Shown here in pieces: positions 43,166 to 50,498 of a stretch of 64,000 nucleotides of DNA. The translations under genes were made by a program, and so were the position numbers. The notes below the pieces were generated by a model, which was not told where the DNA came from, ran no database searches, and worked only from the letters and a program-made list of their open reading frames with translations. The DNA lies in assembly GCA_037045645.1 (NCBI GenBank), contig JBAOIH010000002.1:5466-69465 (forward strand), given 5' to 3'. The stretch is from Nocardioides sp. GTDB taxonomy: Bacteria > Actinomycetota > Actinomycetes > Propionibacteriales > Nocardioidaceae. Position 1 is the first letter of the stretch. Every line of letters starts with the position of its first letter.

Positions 43166-44056
43166 TCACGCGCCCACCCTCGGGTTCCCGCTGACATCGG
43201 CTTCAGTTATCGCGAACCGAGCGGAATTGCCGAGGAAGCGGGGGAGTTCTCGCCCATTCGCCATCCGGCGCATCCAGACAAGTGTCGCGACGTACGCCGA
43301 AAGCAGTCCGACGAGGAGCACCTGCCCCAGGGGACTGCCGTACGGCTCGACGTACGACCCCGACATGGCGAGGACCAGCAGGACGCCGACGCTGATCAGC
43401 GTCACCCAGCGGGCCGTGGCGCGCGGCTTGGCACGGTCCGCCTCCACCTGACGCCGAGCTCGTACGTCGGAGGCCACCGACTCGGCGAGCCCCTCGAGGA
43501 CGCTCGCCAGCCCAGCGCCGCGACGTCGGGCACCGAGGATCAGATTGGCCGCGATGAGGTCGCCGGTCGAGTCGTTGAGTTCGTCCGCGAACGCACGAAG
43601 TGCTGTCTCGGTGTCCCACCGTGCCCGGAGGCGTGCGACGAGTCGGCGTACTTCATCTGCGATCGGATCGGGAGTCGATCGGGCGGTGGCGACGAGCGCC
43701 TGCTCAAGCCCGACTCCGACCGTCAGGACTCCCGCCAGCGAACGCGTCCATTCCTCCATCGCCTCCAGTCGGACGATCTGAGTTGCTGACGGAGGTGCCG
43801 AGAGCAACATTGGCAGGCCGATGACCGCGACCGGTCCGATCAGCAGCGCGAGGCCCCAGCCCGTGACGAGCCACCCGACGACGCCAAGGCCGGTGCCGAG
43901 CAGGACCTCGATTCGTCGTCGGGGCGTGATCGTGAGGCGGCCCTTGGATCCGGGCCGTGCGGTCGGACGGGCAGGTGCTGGCCGCAGGCCGGCAAGTACG
44001 CCCAGCAGGCCAGCGACGACCAGGGCTCCGGCGAGGCCAGGAATCAAGGCGATCAT
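43166..44056 (-). CDS. tadB: TadB-like protein with C-terminus replaced by E2
   Basis: Type II secretion F-domain platform protein, partner of TadC. Helices at about 5-25, 55-95 and 235-270 with a T2SSF domain between (MEEWTRSLAGVLTVGVGLEQ, ANLILGARRRGAGLASVLEG). The native sequence stops matching at ELPRFLGNSA (about residue 278); the last 19 residues (RFAITEADVSGNPRVGA part) are encoded by the E2 right end, replacing AGDPIEVTP. All helices survive, so the protein may still work. Start overlaps the CpaF gene stop. Confidence 0.82.
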   Translation of the reverse strand: MIALIPGLAGALVVAGLLGVLAGLRPAPARPTARPGSKGRLTITPRRRIEVLLGTGLGVVGWLVTGWGLALLIGPVAVIGLPMLLSAPPSATQIVRLEAMEEWTRSLAGVLTVGVGLEQALVATARSTPDPIADEVRRLVARLRARWDTETALRAFADELNDSTGDLIAANLILGARRRGAGLASVLEGLAESVASDVRARRQVEADRAKPRATARWVTLISVGVLLVLAMSGSYVEPYGSPLGQVLLVGLLSAYVATLVWMRRMANGRELPRFLGNSARFAITEADVSGNPRVGA

Positions 44057-45552
44057 GGCTGAACCTCCGCGGGTTGCCCGGCCAGATAGCTGCCCAGGTC
44101 GAAACCGTGGCGGGCGAGTGCGCGGTACTCATCGGGAAGGACTCCCGGGGTCGCGACACCAGCAGCGTTGGGCGTGAAGACGTGGGTGGTGGCGTATCCG
44201 GTCTCCCGCTCACCGGGGGAGAGTGCGATGACCTCCGAGACCCGTCGGTGTCGGTGAGGTCGCTCGTTGCCACCGGTGGTTTCCAGGCTGAGCTGGACGA
44301 TCAGGTCGACGGTCGCGGCGAGCTTGCTGGCGGCGAGCTCGTGCGTGACGTGGGATCCGGCCTCCATCGCGCAGGTGATCAGCTTGCGTACGGCGGCTAC
44401 CGCGTCGGAGGCGTGTGTGGTGGAGATGGAGCCCGTGCCCGACTCCATCGCCTTGATCATCGCCCAGATCTCCTTGCCCCTGACTTCGCCAACGATCTGG
44501 CGGGACAGGTTGAACCGGAACGAATCGATGAGGGCCTCGTCGAGAGTGAACTCGCCCGCCATCCGCCCGTCCGGCCCGCGTTCACCCGACCCCGGACGGG
44601 ATTCCCAGGCGTGGACGACCTTGTGTCGGCCGAGTTCGTGGAGATGAAGTTCGTACTCGGTCTCGAACGTGCCCAACGCCTCGAACGCGTCGATCTCGGC
44701 GCACAGAGCCCGGACGAGAGTCGTCTTGCCGGCACCCTGGGCTCCGGCGACGACGATGGACTTTCTTGCGCGTACGGCGGCGCGGAGGAACGACGCCACG
44801 GTCGGCGTCATCATGTCCCGCTGCACGAGGGCATCGAGGGTCACGCTCATCAGTCGGTGTCGGCGGATCACGACCGACGGCCTGGGCGTCACCCACGCTG
44901 CTGCCGCCAGACGGGAGCCTCCATCCAGCCGGAGGTGGAGTCGCGGTTGGGCTTCAGAGAACGACCGGGCGTTGACCTCGCTGCGCGAAGCCAGGAAGAC
45001 CAGGAAGTCGATCAGTTCGTCGTCAGAGTCGGCCACAGATGGCCCGTCGATCAGGGAACCATCGATCAACTCGAGCAGTACGTTGTCGAACCCGGCGATC
45101 ACGATGTTCTCCACTCGGTCGTCGTCCACGAGCGGTTGCAGGCGACCCAGTCGAAACAGGGAGTCGAAGACTGCCCGGGCGAGCGCTCGTTGCTGCTCCA
45201 GTGGCCAGGTGGCTTCGCCGGCATTCACCTGCTCCGACATCAACGATTCGACGAGATCCAGGACGATCGAGCGGCCGAGTTCCTCCTGCGCGGCCCGGTC
45301 GAGGCGGCCGCGATCGGCCGCGACGGACTGGCTCAGCTGATCGGAGGCCTGCGCTCGCAGGGTCGCCACCATCTGCCAGTTCACGGGTTGCGCTTCGATG
45401 GGAGCCCGATCGATGTCCTGCGCGAGGGATGGCCGGCTATTGACGGCGTTGATGGGCGTCGGCATCGGCTGGGCGAAAACCGGCAGCTGCGAGAGGTCGG
45501 CGTACGGGTGGCCGTTGACAGTCTCGTTGAGTCCGTTGCTGGCCGTGGTCAT
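44053..45552 (-). CDS. tadA: CpaF/TadA pilus assembly ATPase
   Basis: A 499-residue hexameric type II/IV secretion ATPase powering Tad pilus assembly. N-terminal domain with VFDSLFRLGRLQPLVDDDRV and IVIAGFDNVLLE, then Walker A VVAGAQGAGKTTLVRALCAE at about 268, the Asp box (FETEYELHLHELGRH), Walker B-like region EVRGKEIWAMIKAM, and the His box (STTHASDAVAAVRKLITCAM). Starts overlapping the tadZ stop (ATGA). Intact. Confidence 0.93.
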   Translation of the reverse strand: MTTASNGLNETVNGHPYADLSQLPVFAQPMPTPINAVNSRPSLAQDIDRAPIEAQPVNWQMVATLRAQASDQLSQSVAADRGRLDRAAQEELGRSIVLDLVESLMSEQVNAGEATWPLEQQRALARAVFDSLFRLGRLQPLVDDDRVENIVIAGFDNVLLELIDGSLIDGPSVADSDDELIDFLVFLASRSEVNARSFSEAQPRLHLRLDGGSRLAAAAWVTPRPSVVIRRHRLMSVTLDALVQRDMMTPTVASFLRAAVRARKSIVVAGAQGAGKTTLVRALCAEIDAFEALGTFETEYELHLHELGRHKVVHAWESRPGSGERGPDGRMAGEFTLDEALIDSFRFNLSRQIVGEVRGKEIWAMIKAMESGTGSISTTHASDAVAAVRKLITCAMEAGSHVTHELAASKLAATVDLIVQLSLETTGGNERPHRHRRVSEVIALSPGERETGYATTHVFTPNAAGVATPGVLPDEYRALARHGFDLGSYLAGQPAEVQP

Positions 45553-46313
45553 CGTGCTTCCTCAGCGACGAGGGCGATCTCATTGCGCGCGACCTGGGCT
45601 CGCACCGATCCGACCGCGGCCGCGAGGGCCCTGGCGTACGCACCTGTTTCGAAGCGACGGGGCGGCGCTGCGCCGCGGTGATAGACGGCCGCAGTCTCGG
45701 GCGCGTCCGGCAAAGCAGCCACGACGGGTAGGTCGAGCACGTTCGTGATCTCGGAGGACCGGTAGGGCTGCCCCTCGCCGATCATGAGAGCCGCGGCTCG
45801 TGGCCATCCCGCGCCTGGTCCCTTAACTGAGTCTGACCAGGAACGTGCCGCGGCGATGGCCGGGAGGTGGCCGCGGATCAGCAACAGGGTCAGGTCGGAT
45901 GAGGCCAACAGCGGCTCGGGTGACCCGACGAGACCGAGGCGGCCCGCGTCCACGATCGCGTCCTGCCCCGTGGCGTCCAAGTCGGCCAGCGCGAGCGCGA
46001 GACGCTCCCAGACCTCGCGGAGCGCACCCACCTGTCCGTGGGCGCGGACTCCGGCGACGAAGCCCACGTCGGGTGCGAGCGGGCGGACGACCTCGCGCAG
46101 CGCATCAGCGGTGTCCAACGGGGACAGGGCCAGTTCGATCAGACCGGCGTCGTACTCGGTGGTGCCGCGCAGGAACCCGGCAAGCACTCCGGAGCCACCT
46201 GTCGGGTCGGCTTCGATGAGCACGACGGGGCGCGGCCAGTTGAGAGCCATCGCGACGGCGGTGGTGGTGACGCCGGGGGAGCCGGACGCCGAGCAGAGGG
46301 TGATGACGGCCAT
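45549..46313 (-). CDS. tadZ: TadZ/CpaE-like P-loop protein
   Basis: A 254-residue ParA/MinD-like ATPase that places the Tad apparatus. Deviant Walker A CSASGSPGVTTTAVAMALNW, then LIEADPTGGSGVLAG and DAIVDAGRLG (Walker B-like). No receiver domain is fused, as usual in actinobacterial short forms. ATG 46313 overlaps the upstream stop as TGATG. Confidence 0.8.
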   Translation of the reverse strand: MAVITLCSASGSPGVTTTAVAMALNWPRPVVLIEADPTGGSGVLAGFLRGTTEYDAGLIELALSPLDTADALREVVRPLAPDVGFVAGVRAHGQVGALREVWERLALALADLDATGQDAIVDAGRLGLVGSPEPLLASSDLTLLLIRGHLPAIAAARSWSDSVKGPGAGWPRAAALMIGEGQPYRSSEITNVLDLPVVAALPDAPETAAVYHRGAAPPRRFETGAYARALAAAVGSVRAQVARNEIALVAEEAR

Positions 46314-46993
46314 CAGTTGCCCTCCGCTGACGAGTCGAGGACCAGGGCAACGTTGCCTGTCACGGCACGAGCTGCCAGGACGCTCGCGTCGGCGTACGGC
46401 ACGAGCACGTCGACGACCGTGTTGCCGGTGGTGTCGTCGATTCGGGTGTCGACCACCTCGGCGACGGAGAACTGCGGGGTGCCCGCCGGGTCGCCGTTCT
46501 CTCCGGGAGTGACCACGATCCGCACCTTGTCGCCGCCGCGCAGCGGTAGCGCCGGGGATTGAGCTGCGGTGACCGAGATCCCGACGATCGACTTCCCGGT
46601 CGGGGGGAGCGCCTCGTCCGTCGTCGACTCCGCTGTGAGCAACCCGCCCGTCGCGACGTCGAGCGCCGCGCGCTGGCCGATGATGGAGTCGTACGCCGAG
46701 GCCGGCAACGTTCGCAGGGCTGGATCGCCGCTGATCCGGACTCGTTGGATGTCGGCATCGGTGATGATCTCGCCGCGGTGGATGGTCCCTCGGGCTGCGA
46801 GCACTTCCTCGGTGTGGGTGGTGGACGTCCACGCCCACACGGCGAGCAGCGCTCCCAGGCAGATGGCGGAGACTCCGCCAGCGACCAGGGCTGGCCGACG
46901 TCGAAGCTTGGGTGGCGGGGTGAAGGTCGGGGCGGTGTTCGACCCCGTGCCCGGATCTGTGTCCCGGCCTGCCCGCGTGGGTGTGGTGGTCAT
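46313..46993 (-). CDS. cpaB: CpaB/RcpC-like SAF-domain protein
   Basis: A 226-residue periplasmic/extracellular pilus assembly protein with one helix at about 36-56 (LVAGGVSAICLGALLAVWAW) and a SAF domain (VLAARGTIHRGEIITDADIQ, GQRAALDVATGGLLTAEST). First universally recognised gene of the tad assembly set here. Short form lacking the C-terminal CpaB domain. Confidence 0.8.
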   Translation of the reverse strand: MTTTPTRAGRDTDPGTGSNTAPTFTPPPKLRRRPALVAGGVSAICLGALLAVWAWTSTTHTEEVLAARGTIHRGEIITDADIQRVRISGDPALRTLPASAYDSIIGQRAALDVATGGLLTAESTTDEALPPTGKSIVGISVTAAQSPALPLRGGDKVRIVVTPGENGDPAGTPQFSVAEVVDTRIDDTTGNTVVDVLVPYADASVLAARAVTGNVALVLDSSAEGN

Positions 46994-47021
46994 GGTTGAT
47001 CCCCGTTCCTGGTTGCGCCCG

Positions 47022-47990
47022 CTAGTTCACGAGCACCTGCGCTTCGCCGATCGTGATCTGTGTCGACCGGACGAGCCCGTTGAGGCGGATGGTCCCTGTC
47101 TGGCCTGCGCCGGCCCAGGTGATCACCCAGTCCGACGTCGCCGTGACCGTGTAGCTGCCGTCCGGCTCGCCACCGCTCGTCGTGGTGTAGGTGTGGCCGC
47201 AGTCGGGAGACTTCTTCTGCCCGAGCGACACGTCGTACGGCGTGCCTGCGGTCTTGCAGACGACCTCGGTGCCGTCGCCCATGTCCCAGGTGATCCGGAA
47301 CAGCGTGGCCGTCGCCGTGATGGTGATTCCGCCCGCAGACGCCGTGGCCGTCAGCGGGCCGACCGTCTTCTCGGACGGGTTCTTCGCCCACATCCACACC
47401 GGCATGCCGACCAGACCGACGCTGTCGGGCCCGGGCTTCGGTGCGATGCCGATCTCGATCGCCGACAGGTGCATCGACTCGACTGCCAGTTGGGCGACCT
47501 GACCGGGCGTCGGCCCTGCCCCGGAGTTCGGGGGCGTGTCCTGAGACCAGACGGTGATGAGCAGCCCGGTCTGCGGTTGGTAGCAGTTGTAGACGGCCCC
47601 GTCGCCGGGGTCGTGTCCCTGCCAACTCGGATCCCCTGCCGGCGGCGGTGGGGTCACTGGGCTGATGTAGCAGTTGTAGCCGTTCGACCAGTAGCCCTCT
47701 GGCGCCGAGCACGGGACCGGACCTGGCGGTGGATTGGTGATGCCCTGGCTGGTGCCGTCCCAGTAGCAGGCGGACCCAGCGCCGGTGTCCTTCGGCCCGT
47801 TGTCGCCGCCGTCGCCTGGATTGCCCGGGTCGCCCGGATGACCGGGCACGTGAATCCAGATCAGGCACTCGCCTGTCGCCGGGTCGGTCTGCTGACATAC
47901 GGTGTCGGCGTACCCCGTCTCGGCAAGGGACGCGGACAGGCCAGCGACTGCGAGGGCAACGATTAGGACGCGAGTCAGGATGCCGAACAT
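47022..47990 (-). CDS. Secreted protein of the Tad operon, 322 aa
   Basis: ATG 47990 opens a signal peptide (ILTRVLIVALAVAGLSASLA, cleavage near TGYA-D). The mature part is rich in Pro, Gly, Asp and Tyr, with paired cysteines (VCQQTDPATGEC, SACYWDG, YNCYISP) and a beta-rich C-terminal domain (ITWDMGDGTEVVCKTAGTPY), reminiscent of PKD-like folds (WDMGDG). Probably an exported component or surface decoration of the pilus. Overlaps the lipoprotein gene by 16 bp. Confidence 0.65.
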   Translation of the reverse strand: MFGILTRVLIVALAVAGLSASLAETGYADTVCQQTDPATGECLIWIHVPGHPGDPGNPGDGGDNGPKDTGAGSACYWDGTSQGITNPPPGPVPCSAPEGYWSNGYNCYISPVTPPPPAGDPSWQGHDPGDGAVYNCYQPQTGLLITVWSQDTPPNSGAGPTPGQVAQLAVESMHLSAIEIGIAPKPGPDSVGLVGMPVWMWAKNPSEKTVGPLTATASAGGITITATATLFRITWDMGDGTEVVCKTAGTPYDVSLGQKKSPDCGHTYTTTSGGEPDGSYTVTATSDWVITWAGAGQTGTIRLNGLVRSTQITIGEAQVLVN

Positions 47991-48601
47991 GGCGACTGCT
48001 TGAGGTCTTGTCCCGTCGCGACCCGCCAACCCTTGGTCGGGTTGTCGGCGAAGTGATAGTTCGCAACGGTGTATCGAGTCCACCCGGTGTCCGGGCGGTC
48101 GGGGGAGACGATCGACGCGCCGCTCTTGTCGAGCACGTCGACTTTGCTGACGTTCCAGCAGACGTCGATGACGACCGTCGGGACCTTGCCGGCCTTCGGG
48201 TCGGAGTTGTCGAGGTTCACTGTCTGCACGATGAGTTCGGCGACACTCGTGCCGCCCGTCTGGTGGCGGCCCTGGTCTCGCTGACTACGCAGCAACGTCT
48301 GGGCCGCCCGCAGTTGGGTGCTGGTTGCGACGCTGCCGAGACGCTTCAGATCGGTCGTCGGGTCCTTGGCCAGCGCGTCAACCACCGCGAAGTATTCGCG
48401 CATCGTCGCGCTCGCTGCCGTCGTGGCCGCGTCACTGGGGTCTGTGGCTGTCGGGCTTGACGAGGGCGTGCTGGGTGAGGACGACGCCACGGTCGGTGTC
48501 GGGTTCGAGGTGGGATCCGAGCCGCCGTTGGCACAGGCCGTCACCGCGGCCAACACCAGAGCGCCGGTCGCCCATGATTTCAACCCGAGTCGATACGTCA
48601 T
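47975..48601 (-). CDS. Lipoprotein of the Tad operon, 208 aa
   Basis: ATG 48601 gives a lipoprotein signal (ATGALVLAAVTACANGG with lipobox VTAC), a Ser/Thr/Pro linker and an extracellular domain (TMREYFAVVDALAKDPTTDL, KGWRVATGQDLKQSPC) that resembles NTF2-like/DUF lipoprotein domains. A longer frame upstream has no signal sequence. It is the first gene of the leftward tad operon, so its promoter lies in 48602-48880. Confidence 0.7.
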   Translation of the reverse strand: MTYRLGLKSWATGALVLAAVTACANGGSDPTSNPTPTVASSSPSTPSSSPTATDPSDAATTAASATMREYFAVVDALAKDPTTDLKRLGSVATSTQLRAAQTLLRSQRDQGRHQTGGTSVAELIVQTVNLDNSDPKAGKVPTVVIDVCWNVSKVDVLDKSGASIVSPDRPDTGWTRYTVANYHFADNPTKGWRVATGQDLKQSPCSAS

Positions 48602-48881
48602 GTGCGGTTTCCTGGTTGCCCGGGACCTTGCCGGGCCCGAGGCGCAGACGACCTGCTGCGGCGGTGCGACACATCGTCTGGTCACCACTGTAGGCCCGTT
48701 TTCGCCATCTGGCTCTGGCCACTTCTCTTCCATCACGCCCATCAGGTGTCCTCCACCTGCCACTCGCACCTTCACCTCGCACCGCTCCCTCGCGCCCGCT
48801 CCGCCTTCTGCGTCCTCCCGGTCCTCGTCCCTCGCTCCCGTTCCACCCCACCTCTTCTTGCCTTCACACGCTTTGCAGATC
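48602..48881. other. Noncoding upstream region of tad operon with C/T-rich tract
   Basis: No gene supported in this region. It should hold the leftward tad operon promoter. From about 48765 to 48865 the + strand is nearly all pyrimidine (many CTCC, CCTC and TTC runs), unlike any other part of the window. The left end of E3 falls at its right edge, so any regulatory region or transfer origin originally shared with the relaxase gene has been split from it by E3. Confidence 0.4.
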
Positions 48882-49011
48882 GAGGGGAAAGGCCGCGAAT
48901 CAACTCCAGGTTGACCGGATCATCCGGCCCGGAGGGGCGAGTTCTCGCGGCCGTGTGGACGGCGCCGTGGGTTGTGGCTGCTGGAGGACGGGACCGGCCG
49001 AGCGTGGTAAC

Positions 49012-49039
49012 TTGCACTTGTCATTGTCTAATTTATGTT
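49012..49039 (+). promoter_or_regulatory. Candidate promoter of the E3 operon
   Basis: TTGCAC (49012-49017), 16-bp spacer, TATGTT (49034-49039), followed by a good ribosome site GGAGG (49048-49052) and GTG 49057. TTGCAC is shared with E1 and TATGTT with E2. The surrounding TAATTTATG is AT-rich for this genome. Confidence 0.45.
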
Positions 49040-49056
49040 TACGGCCTGGAGGTTTC

Positions 49057-50169
49057 GTGCCGGACGTTCCGGGCGCCGTTCCGCTGTCGCTGGCCACGGG
49101 CGTGGTGCATCTGGACGAGCCAGCGGCTGTGTTCAACGCGATGGTCGCCGGCTGGGCACGGCAGCAGAAGTCGCGGCTGCTGGGCGACTCGACGGTCGCG
49201 GCACGGCTGGCACTGGTGCGCCGGTTCGCAGCCTTCGCCGGCTCGCATCCGTGGCAGTGGACCGCGTCTGACGTCGAGGACTTCACGATGTCGCTGATGA
49301 GTGGGGGCGCGCGGTTGGCGCCCTCGACGATCCGCAGCCACCACCTGAGCTTGAAGCTGTTCTGCGACTACCTGGTCGACGGCCGCTATGACTGGGTGCG
49401 CCAGTGCGAGACCCGGTTCGAGCAGATCCCCTCGCAGGTCTGCCACGACTTCAACACCGCCGCGCACCTGGTCGAGTACGAAGGCCGACCCGAGCGGCGA
49501 CCGTTCAACTACGACGAGCTGCAGAGCCTGTTCGACTACCTCGATGACCGGGTCGAGCGGGTCGCCAGGTCGGGCCGCAAGGGCGCGCTGGCGGCGCTGC
49601 GAGATGCGCAGATGGTCAAGACCGCCTACGCCTTCGGGCTGCGTCGCCGCGAGCTGTGTTTCCTCGATGTCGCCGACCTGCGACCGAATGCGGCGATGCC
49701 ACGGTGGGGGACCTATGCCGCGCTGCATGTGCGCTACGGGAAGTCGAGCCGCGGCAGCGCGCCACGGCGCCGCACAGTGCTGGCCGTCCCGGAGTTCGAC
49801 TGGGTCATCGACGGGCTACGCCAATGGGTGGAGCAGGCGCGGCCCCGGCTGGCGCCCGGGCAGCGGGGCGAGTTGTGGCTGACCGAGCGCGGGCAGCGAG
49901 TGGCGCTGAAGACGATCGATCGCCGGTTCTCAATCCTGCGTCAAGGAGCCGGGTTACCGGCCGATCTGACGTTGCACTGTCTGCGGCACTCCTACGTCAC
50001 CCACCTGATCGAGTTCGGGTATCCCGAGCGGTTCGTGACCGAGCAGGTCGGCCACTCCTACGCCTCGACCACCGCGATCTACACATCGGTGTCCAACGAC
50101 TTCAAGACCAAGACCCTGCAGAGCGCGCTGGCGCGCGTCTACCCAGCAGAACGAGCCGAGGAGAACTGA
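49057..50169 (+). CDS. E3 tyrosine recombinase
   Basis: A 370-residue recombinase, same length as the E1 enzyme, from GTG 49057 with GGAGG; the longer upstream frame has no ribosome site and lies over the promoter. Core-binding domain (VAARLALVRRFAAFAGSHPW, IRSHHLSLKLFCDYLVDGRY). Catalytic motifs GLRRRELCFLDV at about 193, HCLRHSYVTHLIEFG at 306 and VGHSYASTTAIYTSV at 330-344. Shared blocks with E1 include YEGRP, DDRV and SGRKG. Intact. TGATG links it to the HTH gene. Confidence 0.9.
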   Translation: MPDVPGAVPLSLATGVVHLDEPAAVFNAMVAGWARQQKSRLLGDSTVAARLALVRRFAAFAGSHPWQWTASDVEDFTMSLMSGGARLAPSTIRSHHLSLKLFCDYLVDGRYDWVRQCETRFEQIPSQVCHDFNTAAHLVEYEGRPERRPFNYDELQSLFDYLDDRVERVARSGRKGALAALRDAQMVKTAYAFGLRRRELCFLDVADLRPNAAMPRWGTYAALHVRYGKSSRGSAPRRRTVLAVPEFDWVIDGLRQWVEQARPRLAPGQRGELWLTERGQRVALKTIDRRFSILRQGAGLPADLTLHCLRHSYVTHLIEFGYPERFVTEQVGHSYASTTAIYTSVSNDFKTKTLQSALARVYPAERAEEN

Positions 50170-50498
50170 TGGCGGGCAACAAGATGGTGGCGCACTGGAA
50201 CCTTCGCCAAGTCATGGCCGAGCGCGGCATGTTCGCCACAACCGATCTGGTCGAGCCGCTGCACCAACGCGGGGTCGAGCTGTCGCGGCAGATGATCCAC
50301 CGGGTCGTGACCAAGACGCCGCAGCGGATCAACATCGACCTGCTCGCGGCGTTGTGCGACATCTTGGACTGCACCCCCAACGACCTCATCGAGATGCGCG
50401 TCGTGCAGGCCGCCCGCCCGGCCGCGGTCAACGACGCCGGGCCCGGGATCGGCGACCTGAGGCCCGTCCGGACGAAGGTCCGTCGACCGGGTGAATGA
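50169..50498 (+). CDS. E3 small Cro/XRE-like HTH protein
   Basis: A 109-residue protein close to the E1 version: HWNLRQVMAERGMFATTDLV, LSRQMIHRVVTKTPQRINID, LLAALCDILDCTPNDLIEMR. The GAACTGATGG start is coupled to the recombinase stop. It is expected to bind E3-specific sites. It overlaps the third gene by 8 bp. Confidence 0.8.
   Translation: MAGNKMVAHWNLRQVMAERGMFATTDLVEPLHQRGVELSRQMIHRVVTKTPQRINIDLLAALCDILDCTPNDLIEMRVVQAARPAAVNDAGPGIGDLRPVRTKVRRPGE

Larger units (their letters stand above)
39727..43221 (+). mobile_element. E2: three-gene recombinase element inserted at the 3' end of tadB
   Basis: About 3.5 kb with the same gene order as E1 and E3 but the most diverged proteins. Ends are inferred from the interrupted tadB frame; a CGG on both sides leaves a 3-bp uncertainty. 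The leader from the left end to the recombinase GTG is 175 bp, against 174 in E1. Transcription is opposite to the tad operon. A 10-bp motif ACCCTCGGGT occurs at 43176-43185 and also at the left end of E1 (15996-16005). Confidence 0.8.

Noticed and set aside
40455..43169. 904-residue open frame on the minus strand across E2
   Set aside because: Shadow of the recombinase and zinc-ribbon genes; repetitive Gly/Val/Arg composition without domains.
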